Positions 10,931 through 24,817 of a stretch of 64,000 nucleotides of DNA are shown one piece after another. The position numbers and the translations under genes are program-made. A model generated the notes under the pieces. It saw only the letters and a list, made by a program, of their open reading frames with translations. It did no database searches and had not been told where the DNA came from. The stretch comes from Omphalotus guepiniiformis (Eukaryota; Basidiomycota; Agaricomycetes; Agaricales; Omphalotaceae), in NCBI GenBank assembly GCA_028554645.1, contig JAQOOI010000058.1, positions 62,001 to 126,000 on the forward strand, written 5' to 3'. The number at the start of each line of letters is the position of its first letter. Position 1 is the stretch's first letter.

Positions 10931-12978
10931 TAGATACTTACGCTCACGATTCACAGTCAGCGATATAGTCTTTTAGCCTCGAACTCGTGGGCGTATCTCA
11001 AAGAATCGAAGAACACCTCAGCCTGAGAAATGTTCAGTGTGAGTACGTTTTATCGGAGTACGCCTGAGTACGCTCACTAGCAGCATGATGGAGGTCTGTA
11101 GACGTGCGATGTTTCGCCTCTGCGGAGTTGGAGGGTCGGAGTTGAGAGGTTGCAGCTTGAAGGAGCTCTAGCTAGCCCAGGGCTCAGGAACTGAATAGAG
11201 AGCCTGTCAGCTGTGAGTGCAAAATATTAGCTAGGGTCTAGCCTGGACCGCACTGGACCGCCACTACTGTATGTACTGACACTTTCAGTCTGAAAAACGA
11301 GAAGTTTGTCTGGGGTCCGACGCTTGAAGAGCGGCAAATGTCAGGCTTCAGCAGCCCAATGGAAATGTGGCAGTCGTTAAAGTGCAGATAAGTTCGAAGG
11401 ACTTCGAAACTCTGGCCCGCTATTTCGGAAGTAGGTATCAAGTGAAGTTCCTCTGGTTCCCTCATCATCATTAGTATTGAGGGATTGAGACTTTGCGGTC
11501 AAACCTGGCCAAACGCACTAAAAGCACGCTAACATATGTACGTGATAGAAATCATAGAATACATAGCCCTTACGAGAGCTATCTACCGCCGAACATTTAC
11601 AATGATTTGGTTCATCCTGTAAAGACAGATCTTTCAGTTGAAGAAGCCAGCGAAGACTCACACCATTGTAGAACTCGACTCCTCGAGCAAGCGTGGTCAG
11701 TAAGAGATGGTGGCCGCCCCGGAGCCATCCCGAAACTCTATAAGTCCGACTCCGCTGTATGGGCGACACGCTTCCGACCTTTTCGTGAGCGTACGGTCCT
11801 CCAAGACAACTGGAGTCCTGGCCCGGGCACTCTGTGATGCCCTAGCATCACTCGACTTGTGTGGTCTACGGGACCAAAGACCGGTCATGGTCCTAAACAT
11901 TATCAACAAGGCTAACACGTTTTGACTCCCCGGCAATGTCAAGGTTGCTCGAACAGCACCTTGACTCAGTCTTTCGCCGACGTTGGCAATGGAACTGGCG
12001 AACCAAAATAGATGAAGTTCCTTGGCAAGCAGAAAGAAGAAGTAAGGTACTTTACTTGGTTCAAATCCGATAAGCTAAAGCTCCGTTCAACGCTGCTTCT
12101 TGTACGAGAGCCATGGCTTCGATCTTCCATGTGTACGACACTCGTGGAATCGAGACGGGGGCTTTCAGTTACTTTCACAACTCGAAAGTACCGTTCTAGT
12201 TTGACGGAAGATTGGGAATGCCACATTGTGCCCAAACGTTCGGACCATGCAAAGGGACTTTTATGATGCCCCGGCAGACTGTCGGTTTTCCTGAAGTCGG
12301 GCCTGAAGTACTGACACTCGGCAGAGTAGCAAACCCAAGGGCCTGTTCGTCTGACCGATAGCGTGTCTGTTTATTTCATAGCACCCGAACTTTATGTGAC
12401 CTTGTCCTGGGGCAACCGTAGAGCGTGAGCAAGGCTTGCATTTGCAGTGAACCATTTGACAAACTCCACTGAGACGGCAGCTCTACTGAAGAACAGCTCC
12501 AAAAATCTGAGAATTGAATGACCGCAGCGCATGCGTGAATTACGCCGGCGGCACTGGGATGAAAGGCCCACAACACCCGCGCGACAGTCTCTCTTCAATG
12601 TACAGACTGAACACTCTGGTGTCAAAGCGCGATAACGCTGATCAGTTCCACATCTGGATTTACGAGACGACGTACGCGTACTTTTGAACGACCCTTGTAA
12701 TTATGGCGATAGCCGCGACTGAATCGAGCTGCTGATGGTAGCGAGAATATCTCGAGTTTAATCATTGGAGCCTTTATAATAGTAACAATGAATCTTGTTC
12801 ACTGGAATTGCCCCACAGTCATAAGTAAGAATGAGTTCTAGAGTGGGGAGAGAATTTGAAATTTAATAGCAAAGGAGGGAGTTTATTGCGGGCGTCTAAG
12901 TCACGAGATGTGACGCACATCTGGTGGTATCGGTTTTCTGTGGAGCAGTTTCGCTATGGTCGACGGTTCGACAGTGGC

Positions 12979-15900
12979 ATGCCCTCGTCTTCCGTTCTGT
13001 TGAACGCTTTGTCCCAAGCTTATCCTTCTCAATCTTCCTCTATTTCTTCAAATTCTGATGCTTTCCTCTCTTCGTCCTCTCCCTCAACCGTCTCCATGCC
13101 TCAGAAACGCATAAGAAAGTCTTCTAGGCCCGCAACAGCCCCAGCAAAGGAAGATATTGTTCTTTTACCTTCCCTCAATCCTTCTTCGAGGATGCAGTTG
13201 CTTTCTTCAGATTCAATGAGTAACATGCAGACCGTCAACGAGGATGAATGTTGCTCAGATCATTCCAGCTCCACGCCCGTCACACCCATGGAATCAGCCA
13301 CTACGGTACCTAATAACTCTCTTCATATACATACAGCTTCGTCGACTATGAATGGTGTTCCCGAATTCTCCTCTGTTTCTCCAGTATCTCGAGATCATAC
13401 TGTTGCGCTCGATGCCGCTCAGTCTCATCCTGTGACGTCTTACCGATCCAACTACACAAATTACACAGATTCCTATGACTGGGGCATGTTCATCTCAGCT
13501 TATGCTTCAGGACGATGGGATCCGCATAAGACTCCCAATCCACCTGTGAGTACGAGCGGGAACTCATCTCTAGGCTTAGGAATTCATGGGCTTGGCCATC
13601 ATCTACCTCCCGCCCTCGATACAAGCCTGTCCAAAGCAACCCATAATTCCAGTGGTACAGCTTTTCCGGAACACGAATCACCTGCAGACACATCAGAGGA
13701 GATCACTCCCATCGCTAACTCTCCGCCCATGTCTGTCTCAGAAAATCCGCCTTCAGTATCTAAAAGACCCTACCAGGAGGTCGCCCTTTCTACCAACAAT
13801 ATCCCACAATCTCACCCGCCATCGAGTCTTTATCCCAAATCTCTCTCAACTCATCGATTGCGGAACCCCTTTTCCTCTGCTGGAAAGGCGTTGCCTAGCC
13901 CCTCGAGTCCTTCCTTCAGGAAGGGAAAGCAAGCGCAGGTCCATTCAACCGTACCGCTCGGTTCCAGTTTGAGCGCAGGCGCGACTAGGAAAGACTCGAA
14001 CTACAAGGCCCAGAAAGCGAAAGCGGACTTGTTCCTTACTCTACCCCATCGTCTACCTTTCACCTCGTCTTCGGGGCTATCACCAGGTGTACAAGTGGAT
14101 CGTTTGCCTTCTACACCATTGCAATATGCCGCTGCCTTACAGAGCAATGCATTGTATACAAACACACATTATTCTCAATCAGACGAGAGTCCTGAACCTT
14201 CTCCAACGTGCGTCCCTTCGATAATATTCTAATAGAATCTTCTTACATGTATTTCAGTAAGCTTCCTTCTTCAAGTCCTTCACAGCCTATTCATTCCACG
14301 TCGGAACCTGTGCCGATATTGCATGAATATTTACCAAGTACATCGCCACCATCACTGACCAAACCCGGCTCTAACTCCTCAGCATCCTCCTCAACAATAT
14401 CCATCCCCACACCAACGTCGAGTACCTCCTCCCGCAATTTTTCTTACCAGTCGTCGCTTCCTAACACTGCTTCCACGCCCCATTTTCCGCCCTTTCATTC
14501 ACCTTCGCATCTTCATACACAACACCTCCCGCAGTTCGCTAATTACGTTTCGTCATCCCGTCACGATTATTCCAATGTCCCGACCCTCAATGCAGCGACT
14601 ATCCGTCTTGCTGGAACGAATGTTAATATTTCGCCTCTCGCTCTTCCAAGCCCTGAGTATGAACTTACGGATCCGATGAGAAATGTAGGACCTTTGGGTG
14701 GACCGGTATGCGTCACAGTTCCCGGGACTCTGCCCGATGACCAAGTCTCGGCCTCTGTTGATGACGAAACGCAAGACGGCACTTTATCGGATTATGGGGT
14801 TCTTTTCACGAATGGAGAAAACGGACATCCGAATGGTATGGGTGGTACGAGTGGCAAGGAGTTGTTCAAGGTGCATACGCGCAATACGAGTCTTGATTTG
14901 AAGAAACTCGGGGAGAGGCCGGACAGTCGGGAAGGGAAGGAAGGGGAGTTTGGTAGGGACAGGGATAGCGGGGAGTTTGGAAATAGTATCGTGACGACGC
15001 CTGGTGGAACAAGGCGGCGGATGCGGATATCGATGGAGCTGAAGAAATTCTGGGAGGGGACGATGGATGTTGATCAACCTGGGACTGGGGATGCGCATAG
15101 CCGGGGAAGTGCTGCAGAAGAAGGCTCTACTGTGCCAAAGGGGAAGAACAAAACGGTCAAAATTCGGACTCCGGAAGTTGACATGGATGGAGCGGAGGAT
15201 GATTACTTCTCGAGGGGAAAGGAATTTTCTGCATCGTCGCTGGTGGATGGTGTTGATCAGGTAGACGGTGGTGTGCCGCAGCTGATAGTGCCTACGTCTG
15301 AACTCATCATTCCATCTACTGATTCACACGAGCGTGCCGGCCAGAATACAGCACCGGATGCTGCTGCAGCTGTGGAGAAGGAAGACAGCACGCATACGCT
15401 TGCGGTGACGGACTCTGAGAGGTTGACAAGCTCACCTCAGCCCATATCAGGGACAATCTCCCCCTCCGGTTCAGAACTGCATAGTTTAGGTGCACCGAAG
15501 ACTGTGCCGACGTCCATATCTTTACCACCAGCGCCAATGTTGTCTTCGTATTCCTTTCCGTATCCCTATGATCATGCGCATGTGCACCTCCATCCTACAG
15601 GTGTCATGAGTGTCCCTGTACCACCTTCGACGAGCAATCCTGCACGCGACGGGATGGCTGGCATCACTGAGGAACTCCCTCACTCTTTGACGGTGGGACC
15701 CTTTAGTGGAGGCTACCACAGCGAGGGTAGTTCAAGCGGAGCGAGTGTGTCAAATACACCCCGCAGGGTGAATTTGACACGACAGACAAGTGCGCCTTTG
15801 CCGGTTGGTAGTGGGAGTAGCGCGACACTCAGCGGCGGCATGGGTATCGGGATTGGGATGCCACCACATGTACTTCCTTCGGTGAGCGAGCGGGAGAAAT

Positions 15901-18900
15901 CTGAAATGGTCGGGTTGGCTGGAACTATTGGAGGAGTGGGGAATGTAACTCCCCCGAATATGTTATCACTAGATGGATCCGGTGAGGTATCAAGCTCTGC
16001 TGTTATACATCCGACAAGAGGTTCGAGTTTGCCTCCGCCGAGTGGGTTGAGTGCAAGCACTTCAGCGAATCTGATGGGTCCACTGGGCAGTCAAAATCCT
16101 GGAGTGAGGGCAGCGAAAGAGGAGCAAATGTATTTAGAGTTGGGATATTTGGCTCCGCCGAACCCGCCGGATGAGCTGGAGAGACGTAGGGCATTGTACA
16201 AGTGCGTTCTGGGGTGTCTTAACTGTGTTTCGTTCCCTGACCACTCATCTACTTTCGTATAGGTTCAACATTTGGAACACGGGCTCCGATCTCAATTTCG
16301 ACCGTATCGCGCACCTGGCCAAACTGGTGTTCAATACAAAGGGGGTTTTCATCAGCTTGGTGGATGGAAATGAACAGTGGTTCAAGTCTGAATGTAAGTT
16401 TGAGCTGGGTGTAATGATTTGTGTCATTACATGCGTACTCTGTGGATGAGGTCATGGATTACTCACGGACTTGTATATTTGACCTTTTTCTCTGGGGATA
16501 TATTCCATTACTTGCAGGGGGCGTCAAACTCAACTCGTGTGCACGGACACAATCATTTTGTGCCCACACGATTCTGCAACGGTACGTGCGAGGTCGTTTT
16601 CTTCTTGAGATGCTTGTGCTGATTCTGAGAATAAGAGATGACGAACCAATGGTTATCCTAGATACACTGCAGGATTGGAGATTTGCAAGGAATGTGAGTA
16701 CTCATCGTCCTATCTGCCAAGGAGAGTTCTGCTTATAGCTTGTGCAGCCTCAGGTCGTGGGTCATCCCCACATTCGCTTCTACGCTGGTGCACCCTTACG
16801 AACGCAGGATGGCTACAATGTCGGAAGGTGGGGCAAATCGAGCCTAGTTTCCAGTTTTCGTGGGCCTGACCAGAGTTGTACCAGCCTCGCAGTTATTGAC
16901 GATTCTCCACGTGAGGAGTTCACACCTAGGCATCGACATACGCTCAAAGAATTCGCCGCGATTGCAATGCGAGAGATGGAATTGTGGAGGGACAAGGTGT
17001 GTGTGTGTTTGGTTGTGTACAAGGTTGAGCGCTCATGGCTGTCAATCTGTAGATACAGCTGAGGATTCGGGATAGGATCCAGAATTCTGTAAGGCTTTCA
17101 TCCTCGTGGAAACTTTTTGGTGGAGCTGACTACGGATGCCATGTAGATGGAGCAATTCAGTCGGGAGTGTCTAGAGATAGACATGGAAGAACAGAATCCT
17201 TCGGCGTCCTCGAGGCAAGAAAGTCCCGCCAATACTCCTAATCAATCGCCAAGTCTGTTGATGCCTTCCTCCATGGATCGAGTTTACGATCGTGCAGCCA
17301 AGCTTGTACAGCGCACCCTAGACGTTGAAGGTGTCATTGTAATGGACGTATCCCATATTGAAGTCCTTGAAAATATGTCAAGCGAGGGGAGTGTGAGCGT
17401 TGTGATGCATCATGGTGATCCTGACATCACGGAGACGACGGTCAAAAATTTGACTGCGGAAGAGTATTCGAAATTGAATGCATTCTTTGCGAAGTACCCT
17501 GATGGGAGGATCAGCGAGGGCATTGTACCGCCTAGTTTCAGGCTGTTCTTGCCGACCTCAAGGATACAGTACGCTCTCAGTCAGTGTGCTAGAGTTTTTC
17601 TTTTAGATGGCTATAGAGAACTTATCTTGTGCGGCATTCTTTTAGCTGTTCCAATATACAACATTGACAAGAGGCCCTTCGCGTTGCTGTGCGCGTATAA
17701 CGCATCCGACCATACCAAGCGCTTCGTGAGTCTTCTGCATGGTTTGAGGAAGAAGGTGTCCTGATTGGTTTATTGCGTAGCTGGAAGGCCACGAGCTTTC
17801 ATATCTGCGAGCAATAGGTAAGACGCGCGAAGGTATCAGATTAAAAGGACGCAATTGGACTGAATGTCGTAGGTGTCATCATACTTTCTGCGGTGCTTAA
17901 ACGGCGAATGATCCTTGCCGACAAAGCAAAAAGCTTGTTCATATCTAAGTTCGTTAATATGCCTTTGCTGTACATCTTGGGCGATTCACTTATCGTGCTT
18001 TATATCAGCATCTCGCATGAACTTCGAACACCGCTGCACGGAGTAAGTGCCTGGCTTGATCGATGCATTTATCGCAACTAACAGGCGTTCGGATCTCGTT
18101 GACCCTTAGATTTTGGCAGCTGCGGAGCTTCTCAGTGACACGGACCTCAATCACTCTCAAGCTTCGTTCCTGCAGACGGTTCAAGCGTGCGGCACTTCAC
18201 TTGTTGAAACTGTCAATCATGTTCTCGACTTCACCAAATTGAGCGGTAATTCCAAGGCTGGTGGAGTGGAGAATGTCATTGTCTCGAGCAAGTCAGTTTT
18301 TGTTTTTACTTTTGGGGAGCAGACAAACTGATATCCGGTGTCATAGGGTGGATTTGATGCAGCTTGTTGAAGAGGCTGTTGATGGTTGTTGGATTGGTCA
18401 TCGTGCCCGAACTGCAATAGTAGATGATTCTGGAATTGGTAGTGTCTATTCACCGCCGAAGGAAGATGATACATCTTCCAATAGGAAGCATGTTGAGACT
18501 GTCGTCGACATCAGCGACCGCAAAGAGGTTTGTGAAGCATTCATGCCTTCTTCCTGTTGGTCATTACTGATGACTTCCAGGGATGGCTTCTCAAATGTGA
18601 AAAGGGTGGTATCCGCAGGGTACTTATGAATGTGTTCGGGAACAGTCTCAAGTTCACTTCTGTGCGACGCCATTCTCTCGGTCTTTCCATCCTCACTAGC
18701 TAAAACACTTCTCTAGGATGGCTACGTGCATGTCATGCTGCGCACCGTTCCAGCGGGAGAAGACGACCCGCCAGACAAAGTCAAGATAGAATTGTCTGTA
18801 CAAGACACCGGCAAGGTAATCGTTCTCACTGCTTAAGTTTATCCGTCGCTGTACCTGACACTCCGCGCTTTCATAGGGTATCAGCCAGAATTTCCTCAAG

Positions 18901-20436
18901 GTATCTCTCAAGCTATTCTTATCAAGGGGAATCGTGTTGATCATACTTTCACTAGAACCAACTGTTCCATCCCTTTTCCCAGGAAAACCCGCTTCAGACC
19001 GGAACGGGCCTTGGTCTCGCTATCGTCAATTCCATTGTCACTTCCGACAGCGTGGGTGGAAAGGTCGATGTCTGGAGTGAGGAGGGCGTCGGAACAGAGA
19101 TCAAAGTCACTTTTTGCGCAGAACTTCCGGAGGATGCCGACGAAACTTCAGTCTCAGATACAGCGGTTTTCAAGTTTGACGACCCAGAGCATCCACCCAG
19201 CATTTCTTTAATCGGCTTTGAAAGCACTCATCGTGGCGTCCAGCTTCTTCGTTCGGTGCTAACAAACTATCTTATCACATGGGGTTTTGACGTCCGACCT
19301 GCTGGTGACTTGTCAGGAGACATCTTCATTTTGAACGAGGATGTCGGGTCGATCGTGGCTGCAACAGAGAGGCGGGATACGTCCCGCCCCTTTATTGTAC
19401 TTTCTGCTTCTCGAGGCATGCCCACGATGATGTCAATTGCGAGTGAACACGAACTCATAGGTGGCTTTTGTCGCATCGTGTTCAAGCCAGGGGGGCCCTC
19501 GCGCATCCGATCAGTTCTCAAACTTTGTCTACACGCACTGAAGATTGGCTCGCAAAATTCAACGCCCATGGTGAATGTGGACAACCGACAAGTCACTCAA
19601 GGATCATTTGAGGCGAACGGGCCTTTTTCCGCTAGCGCCATCATTCCTCGACGCAATTCTGAAGATACATACTCACGTGGCTTGCGGCCTGCAATGAGCC
19701 CTCGAAGCACTACTGTTCATTCCAATGCACCAACTACTTGGAAAAAGTCAATGCCAGTCAAGGAGGAAGAGAAGGAGGATGATAGAGAACAAGCGCCAGA
19801 TCCTGAGGCGAATGAGCCGACTATCACACTTGACTCGGGTGGGACTTTGCTAAAGTCATCCATGAACGCTGCGCAGGGAAAAGAACAGAATCTCAAAGTT
19901 TTGGTGGTAGAAGACAACGTCATACTTCGGGATCTGCTGTGCGTATCAATATACTCAGAGCCTTTCTCTCTCTCTGACCTGATGACTAGGGTTAAATGGC
20001 TGAAAAAGAAAGGGTACGAATTTCGAGACGCTGTCGATGGCCGTGACGGTGTTAACGTCTACGCTCGAGATGGGCCCTTTGAGTAAGTTGTGGTCAACTT
20101 TTCCTTGTCCGAATGCTTATTTGTCTGCCTCCAAGCGTGGTTCTATTGGATCTTTCTATGCCAGTTCTTGACGGCATTGGAGCCACGGCGGAAATAAGAC
20201 AGCTAGAGACTGGACAGCAGAGAGAGCTTCATCCATGGCATAGTAGAATTCTGGCGTTGACTGGTATGTCTTCTTTGGAGGACAAGCGTCGTGCGTTTGA
20301 AGCGGGCGTCGATGGATAGTGAGTGTCGAGCGTCAGCGAAGTGAAGAAAGGACTGACCCTTTCTCTTTTTAGCCTTGTAAAGCCTGTTCCGTTTAAGACA
20401 TTGGACGAAGTCTTCCATAAACTAGGGTTCTCTTGA
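12979..20436 (+). CDS. GAF-domain hybrid sensor histidine kinase
   Basis: A two-component phosphorelay sensor feeding, by family analogy, Ypd1/Ssk1/Skn7-type proteins. The first two exons (12979-14207 and 14258-16201) encode about 1057 residues of Ser/Thr/Pro-rich disordered sequence. A GAF domain follows: FNIWNTGSDLNFDRIAHLA, FVSLVDGNEQWFKS-like text, FCAHTILQ, DTLQDWRFARN, HPHIRFYAGAPL. A second, weaker GAF-like region lies at 17270-17730. Next come the H-box HELRTPLHG (about 18016-18043), N-box NVFGNSLKFT, G-box GTGLGLAIV (about 19000-19026), and a receiver domain (VLVVEDN, phosphoacceptor Asp in LLDLSMPVLDG, Lys in YLVKPVPF). TGA is at 20434-20436. No transmembrane segment is visible, so it is probably cytosolic. 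ATG 12979 is chosen because the low-complexity composition begins there; an in-frame start further upstream cannot be excluded. Confidence 0.9.
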
Positions 20437-20848
20437 AAGCACTTAGAACTCATGTATCCTTAGACATCAGCACCGATGTGTGCTCTTCGGAACGCCGTAA
20501 TCTACACAGCACTGCATGAATGTCTTTTATAATTCTTGGGCTCTCTTCTTTCTTCCTCTTACAACAATGATTAATATATTACATACAACATTGCCTTGCT
20601 CTTCATTCTCAACTATTGTGTTTTCGTCGTGCTTTTTTACTTACAATCACCTCCATTGATAAATCTGTCTTTTGGCTTTCTGTTGTATCTCTGCTACACT
20701 TATGTCTCTATACCTAGTCTATGTTTATTTGGGCAATCAGGTGCTATAATGTATAATCATTGGAATACGTCTCCCGTAGTTTTATGCATATACTTCGCCA
20801 AGCATGATTAAATCGGCCGAATGAGACTTGCCTTTGGCATCTGTCGGC
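20437..20848. other. Intergenic, 3' UTR and upstream region
   Basis: Between the histidine kinase stop and the homocitrate synthase promoter motifs. AT-rich and T-rich, without coding potential. It probably holds the 3' UTR of the kinase. Confidence 0.5.
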
Positions 20849-20915
20849 CCAATCAGAAGCGGGCCGTCCATAAGCGATCGGCACGTGGAGCGTTGTGACG
20901 TTATCAATATGACTC
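20849..20915 (+). promoter_or_regulatory. Homocitrate synthase promoter: CCAAT, CACGTG and TGACTC
   Basis: About 95-160 bases upstream of the homocitrate synthase ATG lie a CCAAT box (20849-20853, in CCCAATCAG), a CACGTG (20882-20887) and a TGACTC (20910-20915). TGACTC is the core half of the Gcn4/CpcA general-amino-acid-control site, which fits a lysine-pathway gene. The motifs are exact; their function is inferred. Confidence 0.4.
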
Positions 20916-21009
20916 GACAACAAATTTATCAATAAAAAAACTTTAGTGAAGGATACTATAGCCTCTCAACTACCATCGCGACTGTCTTTAAAAGCCTCTT
21001 CTATACAAA

Positions 21010-22861
<1,852 letters not shown>

Positions 22862-24817
22862 AGACGAGCGTGCGGGGCGACGGGAGGGGAGAGAAGAAAT
22901 CTATATTTGCTTGCTTGGTGTTGCTGATCACAAGTCCGGACGATTGTACATTGGTGATTGTAGGTCTTCGGGACCTTTAAAAACCGCACTTCGAAGTGCG
23001 CGAAGGCAGTATATTGCTATATATGAAACTGCCTGTTTGTTGTATTATTAAATTTGGTGCATGAGGAAACGAGTAGAAGATTTTTAGTGCGGAATGAGAA
23101 CTCCTTCGATGAGCTGTGACCACACTCCGAGTTCAAGTTTGTACTGTGGGTATACTTTGGTATGTCGTGGGTACCTGGCGGTGATAAAATGGTTAAGTGG
23201 CGTATAGAAGGCCTCTCTTCATTCTTTAGTACATATAACAGATGAAACGTCCCCGGCTTTGGTTTCACCGGTATACCTATTGTACTGAAGCTACTGAGGC
23301 TTGAAGCTTGAAGCTTCGAAGGCATGGGGCTTCGTACTCGAGGCAGTCGTACGGCAGGCTGAAGTATCGTTTCAGTGAGACGGTTGATGATCCGGGATAC
23401 CGATCTTTCACCCCTTTCCCCGGAACTCTGTACATCGTTCGCTCGCTGACATTCCAATTCGCAAAGTCTGATAAGTAGGCAGGCATTTTCTGACATGTGC
23501 AATCTCTAATCTCTTGAGAATATATGAATATATGCTCTCACCAGTGGGACAACCAGGCCATCGGACAACCAGGCCATCGGATCCACGAGCAGGCCATCGG
23601 ACAATGACGATTGAAGGCCTCCACTTTACAGGCTTGTGTCCTTACAGACAGCCAGGTGATTCGTCTTGCTACTATTAGCACCACTGAAGTTTCGATGGTT
23701 TCCTGTCACGATTCTGCTCCGCTGAAGATGGCGCAACGTGTTGTGGCGCCCAGGCTTGAAGCTTGAAGCTCGAACACGCTGCAGTTATTAGAGACTTGAA
23801 GTGCGTCGAGCTGAGCTGCTTAACCGTATTCGCTCCATTTCCGCATAAACTTCTCACTCTGTCTCGTATTCTAGTCTTTTTTTTTTGGTCAATGGCCTGG
23901 GCAGTCAACCCCTACTTACGTGACATATGAAGGGAAGGGTCTATCGACGTTGTTTTCGTTGTGCAGCTGGGTAATGCGGCTGCACGAGAAGCTGAACAAA
24001 GAACTCTCCAGTCTACCAATAGACGACCGGTTTGGTTAGTGTTCAGCGTTTGCGCTTGCGAAAGTTGCAGACTCACCGGTGATGAAGACCCTGTCGAGGC
24101 AGCATGCCTAAGAGGTGTACGGACATTGATATACCGGTACCACTTCAACTCACATAGTCATAGTTTCATTGTGTGTAAGGAGATCGAGGAAAAGATCAGA
24201 GCATTTCACATGATCAATTCTTTGCAAAGCCAGACTTAGCTTGAGGAGTTGGTACCCAGTAATTTGATCGTCCTTGGGGAGTGTACTGACTGTATCGTAG
24301 TCAGCTCTACCTGATGCATACCCTTGAGTAGTCTGGAAACTAAGATCGAACGGGCGATCAAAGTGGTGGTATAATTGATACTGTCATGAGAGTGCACAGA
24401 TGCCAGTGTGAGAGTGTCTTGCTGTCATTTGAGGCCGTCGGAAGGTCCTTACAGTACAACGGTTTGCTATTAGCGAAGATTGAGCGTATTGCACAAAAGA
24501 AAAAAATTTATCTAGCGAGGTCTTTCCAACTTTGTGTAAGAATTACAACTTACCTACGAGGTCGTTCCAGCTTCGGGCACTAATATCTTGAGTTACATAC
24601 AACATGCCTGCAGGTGGCGGAAGGCATCTCGGTAAAATTACATATTTTCCGGTGAGTAATGCATAATCTCTGGTTATATTACATAATCTTCAAAATGGAT
24701 AATGATCTGTCACTGCTCGGTTCAAGCATACGTAGGCAAAGTATAAAAAGATCGTAGTTCGGAAATGGCAGGAAGGACTGAAAGTGCCCTTTGAGTTGCT
24801 CCCTTCAAGCCTTTCTC
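22862..24817. other. Intergenic with simple repeats, no gene seen
   Basis: About 2 kb between homocitrate synthase and the ABC transporter. It contains the short tandem repeat at 23549-23600 and two separated runs of the heptamer GCTTGAA (near 23298-23318 and 23753-23770). Open frames are short and unrecognised. The last 200 bases, AT-rich with TATAAAAAG at 24741-24749, would be the ABC transporter promoter. Confidence 0.5.
23549..23600. repeat. Short tandem repeat, 16-bp unit
   Basis: The 16-base unit ACAACCAGGCCATCGG occurs twice head-to-tail (23549-23564 and 23565-23580). A third, partial copy, CAGGCCATCGG, is at 23590-23600. Confidence 0.8.

Larger units (their letters stand above)
8643..12978. 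other. Gene-poor interval with a TIR element
   Basis: A 4.3-kb stretch between dolichol kinase and the histidine kinase. It contains the TIR element at 10219-10930. The rest has only short open frames on both strands without recognisable domains, many stop codons, and AT/GTAC-rich simple stretches (for example 9300-9500). I find no supported gene, apart from the weak candidate at 9574-9984. Confidence 0.55.

Noticed and set aside
12035..12085. tRNA-like B-box GGTTCAAATCC at about 12059
   Set aside because: The flanking T-stem bases do not pair and no matching A-box or acceptor stem is found at the right distance.
11493..12266. Overlapping open frames on both strands upstream of the histidine kinase
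   Set aside because: They lack recognisable motifs and readable splice signals and are consistent with chance frames.
12856..12978. Histidine kinase start at the upstream end of the open frame
   Set aside because: Codons before 12979 have a different composition from the Ser-rich lead that starts at MPSSSVLL. They are more likely 5' leader, although an earlier in-frame start cannot be ruled out.
23961..24239. 92-codon plus-strand frame
   Set aside because: No family resemblance and no splice context; treated as chance.
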